The notes under the pieces were generated by a model. The model ran no database searches. It was given only the letters and a program-made list of their open reading frames with translations, and was not told the DNA's origin. DNA of 56,381 nucleotides from Planctomycetota bacterium (GTDB lineage: Bacteria; Planctomycetota; Brocadiia; SM23-32): assembly GCA_021161675.1 (NCBI GenBank), contig JAGHAF010000065.1:1-56381 (forward strand). Reading direction: 5' to 3'. Shown here one piece after another: positions 50,351 through 56,381 of this stretch (position 1 is its first letter; each line of letters opens with the position of its first letter). Both the position numbers and the translations under genes were made by a program.

Positions 50351-51451
50351 TCAGCCGGAAATCCTCCGGGTGAGCACGCCGCCGTAGAACTGGAGCGTTC
50401 TGCTGGCGATGGTATGGATGCTGAACTTCTCTTTTACCCTCCGGCGGGCCTCCCGGCCCATACGCCGGGCCAGTTCCGTGTCGGTTATCAGACGCTCTAT
50501 GGCCGCGGCGAGTTCATCCACATCCCCCTTGGGGACCACCAGTCCGGTGTGGCTGTCCTTGATGATCTCGCAGGCGGTGCCCGTGTTGAACGCGATAACG
50601 GGCCGTCCGCGTCCCATCGCCTCCAGAATGCTGAACCCCGAGACATCCACCAGGGAGCTTTGCACGACGATGTCGAGCGCGTCCAGCACCTGCTCGTAGG
50701 CGGTGAAGTCGGTCACCAGGGTCAGGCGCCCGCCCAGGTCCAGCTCGTCAATCGTCCTGCGCAGCTGCGGCAGCGCGTGGCCTATGCCCGCGACCACAAA
50801 CTGCCCTTCCACGCCTTTCTGCACCAGCAGGCGTACGGCCTTGATAAACAGCTCATGCCCGCGATGCCGCTCAATCGGCCCGACCGAGCCGACCACGTGC
50901 GATTGGGAGCGGAAGATGGGCAGTATCTCGCCTTCCGCCAGCCGGTCCATGTCTATGCCGTTATGTATGACCTCGATTTTCTGCCGATCCACCTTGCAGC
51001 GGTTCACCAGCGCTTCCCGGGCGCTATGAGTTGTGACCACCAGCCCGTCCACCCGCCGCGCAACGCGCCGCACGGCGCCCGCCCTGCGCGGCACGCCATG
51101 GACAGTCAGCACGAGCGGGATATCCATGCTCTTGCTGAGCAAACCGAGCGCCGCGGCGGCGCGGCAGCTCTGGGCATGCACAAGCTGCGGACCAAAGTCT
51201 TGAACCGCCTCGAGGAGCCTCTTGCGGTGGAGGCGGAACTTCAGCCCATCCAGCCGATCGAATGTCCGAATCGGCACGCCCTCTCGGAGCAGTATCTGCA
51301 CGCTTGGCCCCGGCACACAGAACACCGCCGCCTGGACGCCCAATCTTATCAGCTCGGCCGCCAGATTGACGATGTACTCGCTGGTGCCTCGAGCCTCCAT
51401 CTGTGGCGCCAGCAGCAGCACCTTCTCTACGTGTGCGTCCTGTTTGGCCAT
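50351..51451 (-). CDS. GT4-family glycosyltransferase
   Basis: This 366-aa GT-B fold enzyme has the N-terminal acceptor domain (LLLAPQMEARGTSEYIVNLAAELI, LVHAQSCRAAAALG) and the C-terminal donor domain with EVIHNGIDMDRL, GSVGPIERHRG and the GT4 signature SGFSILEAMGRGRPVIAFNTG. It is retaining and uses a nucleotide-sugar donor; the sugar and acceptor are not readable. It may work in the same surface-glycan pathway as the UDP-sugar genes 1.2 kb away. Start: ATG at 51451 in a G-rich context. It heads the GT4-rluD pair. Confidence 0.9.
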   Translation of the reverse strand: MAKQDAHVEKVLLLAPQMEARGTSEYIVNLAAELIRLGVQAAVFCVPGPSVQILLREGVPIRTFDRLDGLKFRLHRKRLLEAVQDFGPQLVHAQSCRAAAALGLLSKSMDIPLVLTVHGVPRRAGAVRRVARRVDGLVVTTHSAREALVNRCKVDRQKIEVIHNGIDMDRLAEGEILPIFRSQSHVVGSVGPIERHRGHELFIKAVRLLVQKGVEGQFVVAGIGHALPQLRRTIDELDLGGRLTLVTDFTAYEQVLDALDIVVQSSLVDVSGFSILEAMGRGRPVIAFNTGTACEIIKDSHTGLVVPKGDVDELAAAIERLITDTELARRMGREARRRVKEKFSIHTIASRTLQFYGGVLTRRISG

Positions 51452-51556
51452 CGCGCGCGGGGGGTAAGCGAGAGAGAATTCAGAACTCTATCCCGATATC
51501 TTATAGGCAATGCTCCGCACTTTCCACCTGCAATCGGGGCCGCGCGTGCCCGGCGC

Positions 51557-51585
51557 TTGACAAATCCGCCCCTGCAGGCTACGGT
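51557..51585 (+). promoter_or_regulatory. Probable promoter of the YhaM-like and UDP-sugar gene run
   Basis: TTGACA (51557-51562), a 17-nt spacer, then TACGGT (51580-51585; 3/6). The -35 and spacing are perfect, the -10 weak. The leader would be about 46 nt before the ATG at 51638. Confidence 0.45.
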
Positions 51586-51637
51586 GTTTCTTCACTCTGA
51601 GTCCACTCAAACCGTATCCTGTCGCCCGGAGAGCAAC

Positions 51638-52651
51638 ATGGACGTAAGGCGCCTCGAGCCGGGACAGCTTCTCACAGATGAAGTCTTCCTCGTCGCCCAG
51701 GCCGATCTCGGCGTTGATCGCCGGGGCCAGCGGTACTACAGCCTGATCCTGAACGCCAAGGGGGGGCGCCAGATAGAAGGCAAGGTATGGAGCGATAACA
51801 TCGCAGGCGAGATAACGGCGGGTTCGGGCCTGGAAGTGCTTGCCCGCGTTGACGAATACCGGGGCCAGAAACAGCTCAACATACAGCGCTACGACGTTCT
51901 CTCGCCCGAGAAATACGACTTGTCCGCCCACATTCGTTCGACGGACATTGACGTGGACGCGGCGTTCGAGGAGATGTTCGATTGGGCGCGCGACGAGTTC
52001 CGCAATCCATACCTGAAAGGGCTCCTAACGCAGTTTCACGAGAACCAGAGCTTCGCCCGCGCGTTCAAAGAAAGCCCCGCGGCCAGTTTCCACCATCACA
52101 ATTACCGGGGCGGCCTTATCGAGCACAGCCTGGAGGTCTGGCGGCTGGCGGACAGCATCGAGCAGCTATTCCCGACCCGTCTGGACAGGGAACTGATGCT
52201 TGCCGGAGCGGCGCTGCATGACATCGGCAAGATCAATTCCTACCGTATTGTCACCGGCATCAGCGAGCACACGGAGGCCGGACAACTGCTGGATCACATC
52301 TTTATCAGCGCATCCATGGTCAGCAACATATGGGACAGCGCCGTAAGAGCCCGGGGGCCAGAGGATGATCGTGAGGACGCCGCCCGCACCAAGATGCTGC
52401 TGCTGCACATAATCCTCAGTCACCACGGCAAGCCAGAATGGGGCAGCCCCGTGCTCCCGCGCACACCCGAAGCTATCCTTATCCACTACTGCGACGTGCT
52501 GAGCGCCACGATGCAGAAATGCTTCAGCAGCCTGGACAACGCGCCCGAGGGCGCGACGTGGACGCAGAAGGTCTACATGATGGATCTGCCGCGGCAGTTA
52601 TGGGTCCCCCCAAAGGCCCGCCCGCAGCCGGATGTCGAGACGGAGGACTAA
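51638..52651 (+). CDS. YhaM-type 3'-5' exoribonuclease (OB-fold plus HD domain)
   Basis: This 337-aa protein has an N-terminal OB-fold (about 1-95; LGVDRRGQRYYSLILNAKGGRQIEGKVW is typical) and an HD phosphohydrolase-like domain with HHHNYRGGLIEHSLEV, LMLAGAALHDIGK (His194-Asp195) and HIILSHHGKPEWGS. That layout matches YhaM of Bacillus, a 3'-5' exonuclease. The wide open frame upstream is not coding; the ATG at 51638 with GGAG 6 nt upstream is the start. The nucleotide-sugar dehydrogenase follows 4 nt after its stop. Confidence 0.9.
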   Translation: MDVRRLEPGQLLTDEVFLVAQADLGVDRRGQRYYSLILNAKGGRQIEGKVWSDNIAGEITAGSGLEVLARVDEYRGQKQLNIQRYDVLSPEKYDLSAHIRSTDIDVDAAFEEMFDWARDEFRNPYLKGLLTQFHENQSFARAFKESPAASFHHHNYRGGLIEHSLEVWRLADSIEQLFPTRLDRELMLAGAALHDIGKINSYRIVTGISEHTEAGQLLDHIFISASMVSNIWDSAVRARGPEDDREDAARTKMLLLHIILSHHGKPEWGSPVLPRTPEAILIHYCDVLSATMQKCFSSLDNAPEGATWTQKVYMMDLPRQLWVPPKARPQPDVETED

Positions 52652-52654
52652 GCA

Positions 52655-53995
52655 ATGCCCGCCGCTGCCCCCCCATCCTCCGAATTACTCGCGCAGTTCC
52701 GCGAGAAAGCGCGCTCCGGACGGCTCAGCGTAGCTGTTGCCGGACTCGGCTACGTGGGGCTGCCCATGGCGCTGCGCTGCGCCCGCGCCCTGAACCGCGT
52801 TGTGGGCATCGACCTGGACCCGGCCAGGGTGGCGTCCATACGAAAGGGCATCTCCTATATTGACGACGTCTCCGACGCGCAGATGCGCGAGCAGGTGGAG
52901 GCCGCCCACTTCACGGCGACCACTGACTACGAAGCCGTCAGGCCCTCGGACGTTGTGCTTATCTGCGTGCCCACGCCGCTGCGAAAGACGGGGGAGCCCG
53001 ACCTCTCCTTCATCGTGCGCAGCGTGGAGGCGATCGAAGCGCACATGTCCCCGGGGAAACTGGTGGTTCTGGAAAGCACCAGCTACCCCGGCACCACCGA
53101 AGAGCTCGTGCGTCCGCGCCTGGAGCGGGGCGGGATGCGGGCGGGGCGCGATTTCTACCTGGCCTTCAGCCCCGAACGAATCGATCCCGGCCCGAAACAC
53201 CAGGACTACGGCATCAGGAAAGTGCCGAAAGTTGTGGGCGGGGTCACGCCGAACTGCACAGAGGCCGCCGCCGAGTTCTACCGCCTGATCGTCGATCAGG
53301 TCGTGGCGGTCTCCAGCAGCAGAGTCGCCGAAATGGTCAAACTACTGGAGAATACCTATCGCAGCGTCAACATCGCCATGGTCAATGAACTCGCGCTGAT
53401 GTGCCAGCAGTTGGGCGTGGACGTCTGGGAGGTGGTGGATGCGGCGAAGACCAAACCCTACGGCTTCGAGGCGTTCTATCCGGGCCCCGGCCTGGGCGGT
53501 CACTGCATCCCAGTTGACCCCTTCTACCTGGCCTGGAAAGCCCGGCTCCTCGGCTTCGAGCCGCGCTTCATCGATCTGGCCGGCAGAATCAACTCCTCCA
53601 TGCCACACTACATCGTCAATAGGCTGACGGACCTGCTGAACGACGCCGGCCGCCCGGTGCGCGACTCCCGCGTTCACATCCTGGGCGTGACCTATAAGCC
53701 GGACGTCTCAGACCTGCGCGAGTCCCCCGCCCTCACCATCATTGACCTGCTGCGCCGTAAGGGCGCGCGCATCACCTTCAGCGACCCCCATGTGTCCGCC
53801 CTGACCCTGCCGGACGGGACCCGCCTGGACGGCGCGCCGCTGGAGCAGGGAGCGCTGGCAGAGTGTGACTGCGCGCTGATCGTCACCGATCATAGCGCCT
53901 TCGACTGGGATTACGTGGTCCGTGAGGCGCCGCTGATACTCGACAGCCGAAATGCGCTGAAAAACTACAACGAAGATCACATCCACAAGCTATAG
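52655..53995 (+). CDS. Nucleotide-sugar dehydrogenase (UDP-glucose/UDP-GlcNAc 6-dehydrogenase type)
   Basis: This 446-aa enzyme oxidises C6 of a UDP-hexose to the uronate with two NAD+. It has the Rossmann loop [36 protein letters not shown], the [16 protein letters not shown] block and the catalytic Cys284 in [10 protein letters not shown], and [13 protein letters not shown] at the C-terminal domain. The SPERIDPG and [10 protein letters not shown] forms resemble the WbpA/UDP-GlcNAc branch more than Ugd, so UDP-GlcNAc is possible. A UDP-glucuronate decarboxylase-like gene follows at once, which favours UDP-glucose. The ATG at 52655 has GGAGG 8 nt upstream. Confidence 0.92.
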   Translation: MPAAAPPSSELLAQFREKARSGRLSVAVAGLGYVGLPMALRCARALNRVVGIDLDPARVASIRKGISYIDDVSDAQMREQVEAAHFTATTDYEAVRPSDVVLICVPTPLRKTGEPDLSFIVRSVEAIEAHMSPGKLVVLESTSYPGTTEELVRPRLERGGMRAGRDFYLAFSPERIDPGPKHQDYGIRKVPKVVGGVTPNCTEAAAEFYRLIVDQVVAVSSSRVAEMVKLLENTYRSVNIAMVNELALMCQQLGVDVWEVVDAAKTKPYGFEAFYPGPGLGGHCIPVDPFYLAWKARLLGFEPRFIDLAGRINSSMPHYIVNRLTDLLNDAGRPVRDSRVHILGVTYKPDVSDLRESPALTIIDLLRRKGARITFSDPHVSALTLPDGTRLDGAPLEQGALAECDCALIVTDHSAFDWDYVVREAPLILDSRNALKNYNEDHIHKL

Positions 53996-54006
53996 GGACG
54001 GGCTAC

Positions 54007-54969
54007 ATGCAACAGAGAACTGTCATCACCGGCGGCGCGGGCTTCATCGGCTCCCATCTGTGCGACTACTTCGTGGAGCAGGGACATGACGTAGTCTGCC
54101 TGGACGACCTGCTCACCGGCGCCGCCTCGCACGTCGAGCACCTGCTTGGAAATCCGAACTTCACCTTCATCCATTACGACGTGACGGAGTACATCCACGT
54201 CGGCGGCCGGGTGGACAACGTGCTTCACTTCGCCTCACCCGCCAGCCCGGTGGACTACCTCGAGTACCCCATTCAGACGCTGAAGGTGGGCGCGCTGGGG
54301 ACCCACAAGGCGCTCGGTCTGGCGAAGAGCAAGGACGCCCGATTCCTCCTGGCCTCCACCAGCGAAGTCTATGGCGACCCGCAGCGACACCCGCAGCCGG
54401 AAGACTACTGGGGCAACGTCAACCCCGTCGGTCCCCGGGGCGTTTACGACGAGGCCAAGCGTTACGCCGAAGCCCTGACCATGGCTTACCACCGCTACCA
54501 CGGCGTGGACACCCGCATCGCCCGCATCTTCAACACCTATGGCCCGCGGATGCGGCTCTATGACGGCCGCGCCCTGCCCACCTTCTTCCGACAGGCGCTC
54601 ATGGGCAATCCCCTCACCGTCTATGGGGACGGCTCCCAGACCCGCAGCTTCTGTCACATCCAGGACACGGTGCGCGGAATCGCGCTCCTGCTCGACAGCG
54701 ACCAGCACGATCCGGTGAACATCGGCAACCCGGATGAATTGACCATCCGTGAACTCGCCGACGAAATCGTTGAAATCACCTGTTCCGACAGCGAGATCGT
54801 CTACCAGCCCCTGCCAGAGGACGATCCCCAGGTCCGGCAGCCCGACATCACCAGGGCCCGCCAGGTCCTGGGCTGGGAGCCCCGGATTGACCGCCGCGAG
54901 GGCCTTCGCATGGTGCTCGAATACTTCCAGCGGGCCGTCAACCAGGAAGCAGAGCAGCAGAACAGATAG
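54007..54969 (+). CDS. UDP-glucuronate decarboxylase-like (UDP-xylose synthase) SDR
   Basis: This 320-aa extended SDR has the Rossmann loop [11 protein letters not shown], the [12 protein letters not shown] segment, STSEVYGDP, the catalytic Tyr-x3-Lys in [11 protein letters not shown] and [20 protein letters not shown]. These segments are the hallmark of UXS, which converts UDP-glucuronate to UDP-xylose. It follows the dehydrogenase by 11 nt, so the two plausibly run UDP-glucose to UDP-glucuronate to UDP-xylose. The decarboxylation-specific residues appear present, but a close epimerase function cannot be excluded. Confidence 0.9.
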   Translation: MQQRTVITGGAGFIGSHLCDYFVEQGHDVVCLDDLLTGAASHVEHLLGNPNFTFIHYDVTEYIHVGGRVDNVLHFASPASPVDYLEYPIQTLKVGALGTHKALGLAKSKDARFLLASTSEVYGDPQRHPQPEDYWGNVNPVGPRGVYDEAKRYAEALTMAYHRYHGVDTRIARIFNTYGPRMRLYDGRALPTFFRQALMGNPLTVYGDGSQTRSFCHIQDTVRGIALLLDSDQHDPVNIGNPDELTIRELADEIVEITCSDSEIVYQPLPEDDPQVRQPDITRARQVLGWEPRIDRREGLRMVLEYFQRAVNQEAEQQNR

Positions 54970-55036
54970 GAAGTCCGGCGCCCACGCTTCATCTGCACCA
55001 TCGCCGATCCTATGATCCGGCCCAGGAAAGGCCCTC

Positions 55037-56381
55037 ATGAGAACCCAACTCACAGACACTGAAGCAATCCACCAGGCCCTGGATCGCTTCCTTCCCCGCG
55101 TGCAGACCCCCGCCCGCTACCTGGGCGGAGAGATCAACGCCGTCCGCAAAGACCCGGCTGGCGTCGAGGTCAGCTTCGCCCTGCTCTTCCCGGACGTCTA
55201 CGAAATCGGCATGTCCCACCTGGGCTACCAGATCCTCTACCACATCCTGAACGGCCTGGACTGGGCGGCGGCTGAGCGCGCATACGCGCCCTGGCCTGAC
55301 ATGCAGCAAGAGATGCGCGAGCGCGGCATACCCCTCTACGCCCTGGAGAGCTTCCGGCCCGTCCGACAGTTCGACGTCGCCGGCTTCAGCCTGCAATACG
55401 AACTGCTCTACACCAACGTCCTGGCCATGCTGGAACTGGCGGGCATTCCCCTCCTGAGCGCCGAGCGAGGGCCGGCGGACCCCATCGTTATCGCCGGAGG
55501 GCCGGGAGCGTGCGCCCCGGAGCCGATGGCCGATTTCATAGACCTCTTCTTGCCGGGGGATGGCGAGGAGATTATCGTCGAGTTCGCCCGGTTCCTGCGG
55601 GAGGCGAAAGCGGCGGGCGCTGCGCGAGAGGATATCATCCTCGAAGCCGCCCGGCAGATCGGCCGCCTCTACGCCCCTTCTTATTACGCGCCGCAATACG
55701 ACGCGGAAGGAAGGCTCAGGAGCATTCAGCCAACGGCAGAGGGCCTGCCGGAGCGCGTCCGCGCCTCGAAGGTCGCGGACCTCGAGGCCGCGGACTTCCC
55801 TCCCGCGCCCATCGTGCCATTTGTGGAGACCGTGCACGACCGGATCACCCTGGAGATCATGCGGGGCTGCACCCGCGGGTGCAGGTTCTGCCAGGCCGGC
55901 ATGCTCAGGCGCCCCGTGCGGCCGCGTTCGATAGGGCAACTCTGCAGATTGGCCGAACAGAGCTACCGCAGCACCGGCTATGACGAGATCGCCCTTGCAT
56001 CGCTTTCCTCCAGCGATTATCCCGACTTCTCCCGGCTGCTGGAGGCCGTCAATGCCTTCGCCGAGCCGCGCGGCGTGAACATTACGCTCCCCAGCCTCCG
56101 CGTTAATGACCAGCTCGGGCTCGCGGCGGACGTGCTCTCACGCGTGCGCAAGAGCGGCCTCACGATGGCCCCCGAGGCGGCCGGCCGGAGGCTGCGCCGC
56201 GTCCTGAACAAAGACATCTCGGACGAAGAACTGCTCAGCGGCGCCCTCGAGGCGTTCCGCCAGGGCTGGCGGCACGTGAAGCTGTACTTCATGGTGGGCC
56301 TTCCCACCGAGACGGACGAAGACATCGCGGGCATCGTCGAGCTGAGCGAAGAGGTTAGCCGGACCCGCAAAGAGGTTGCCT
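55037..56381 (+). CDS. TIGR03960-type radical SAM protein (3' end outside window)
   Basis: The frame is open from an ATG at 55037 (AAAGG 5 nt upstream) to the window edge, 448 codons. The N-terminal part (PDVYEIGMSHLGYQILYHILN, IVIAGGPGACAPEPMADFID) resembles a B12-binding-like domain, and the radical SAM site is Cys278-x3-Cys282-x2-Cys285 (GCTRGCRFCQAG). This is the TIGR03960 arrangement, often paired with or fused to a DUF2344/TIGR03936 domain and found near ribosome or tRNA genes. Its substrate is unsettled. It is 67 nt after the UXS-like gene and may be cotranscribed. Confidence 0.87.
   Translation, partial: MRTQLTDTEAIHQALDRFLPRVQTPARYLGGEINAVRKDPAGVEVSFALLFPDVYEIGMSHLGYQILYHILNGLDWAAAERAYAPWPDMQQEMRERGIPLYALESFRPVRQFDVAGFSLQYELLYTNVLAMLELAGIPLLSAERGPADPIVIAGGPGACAPEPMADFIDLFLPGDGEEIIVEFARFLREAKAAGAAREDIILEAARQIGRLYAPSYYAPQYDAEGRLRSIQPTAEGLPERVRASKVADLEAADFPPAPIVPFVETVHDRITLEIMRGCTRGCRFCQAGMLRRPVRPRSIGQLCRLAEQSYRSTGYDEIALASLSSSDYPDFSRLLEAVNAFAEPRGVNITLPSLRVNDQLGLAADVLSRVRKSGLTMAPEAAGRRLRRVLNKDISDEELLSGALEAFRQGWRHVKLYFMVGLPTETDEDIAGIVELSEEVSRTRKEVA

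Noticed and set aside
50264..51637. Long upstream extension of the YhaM-like gene
   Set aside because: It is antisense to the glycosyltransferase, and the ATG at 51638 has a good Shine-Dalgarno and starts the OB-fold.
1..56381. tRNA, rRNA, CRISPR arrays, prophage or complete insertion sequences
   Set aside because: I looked in the intergenic gaps on both strands and saw no cloverleaf with a T-loop GGTTCGA, no regularly spaced repeats and no transposase or integrase gene.

Overview
The window is one contiguous, gene-dense stretch of a GC-rich bacterial chromosome. It holds no rRNA, tRNA, CRISPR array or complete mobile element that I could see. Two features point to the Planctomycetes-Verrucomicrobia-Chlamydiae group or a close relative. 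The first is a leftward pilus operon (PilM-PilN fusion, PilO/Amuc_1100-like protein, an Amuc_1099-like membrane protein, and a truncated repeat lipoprotein in the secretin position) laid out like the Akkermansia Amuc_1098-1101 locus. The second is a division/cell-wall (dcw) cluster that ends at ftsQ without ftsA or ftsZ. This assignment rests on gene content and order, not on phylogeny.

Layout. 1-4917 (minus): pilus operon with its own sigma70-type promoter, whose -35 overlaps the stop codon of miaA (4980-5933, minus). 6037-7735 (plus): a D-lyxose-isomerase-type cupin and a ROK sugar kinase, behind a good promoter. 7676-8131 (minus): ruvX, overlapping the kinase tail to tail. 8301-22802 (plus): dcw cluster mraZ-rsmH-ftsL-ftsI-murE-murF-mraY-ftsW-murG-murC-murB-ddl-ftsQ, with many stop/start overlaps and a clean sigma70 promoter; murD is missing between mraY and ftsW. 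22891-35864 (plus): FHA-GAF-HD-GYP regulator, LolA-like secreted protein, RadC with an N-terminal four-cysteine module, sugar epimerase, AMMECR1-like/toroid membrane protein, ArgA-type GNAT, AddA/RecB-like helicase-nuclease, coiled-coil zinc-ribbon membrane protein, and a TIM-barrel-like protein.

39370-35898 (minus): glycerate kinase, thiL, tsaE and a hisF without hisH. 39371-40189: the longest stretch without a conventional gene; it holds two convergent tiny single-span membrane proteins (50 and 28 aa) around a strong GC hairpin. 48646-40190 (minus): TlpA-like fusion, HIT protein, trxB, dnaK, clpB and a nitrilase-family amidase, with an 82-nt long-stem hairpin just after the dnaK stop. 48844-49272 (plus): a bifunctional-nuclease-family protein. 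51451-49327 (minus): glycosyltransferase and an RluD-family pseudouridine synthase. 51638-56381 (plus): YhaM-like exoribonuclease, nucleotide-sugar dehydrogenase, UDP-glucuronate decarboxylase-like enzyme, and the first part of a TIGR03960-type radical SAM protein that runs off the window.

The dcw block supplies lipid II synthesis (MurB, MurC, MurE, MurF, MraY, MurG), D-Ala-D-Ala (Ddl) and the septal SEDS/PBP pair (FtsW/FtsI) with FtsL and FtsQ. The sugar-nucleotide genes (dehydrogenase, decarboxylase, epimerase, GT4) point to UDP-uronate/UDP-pentose supply for surface glycans. The dnaK-clpB and trxB-TlpA-HIT genes form a protein-quality and redox block. The less conventional parts are the PVC-type pilus operon, several domain fusions (RadC, AMMECR1, TlpA), the tiny membrane proteins, and short heptamer tracts at gene ends.
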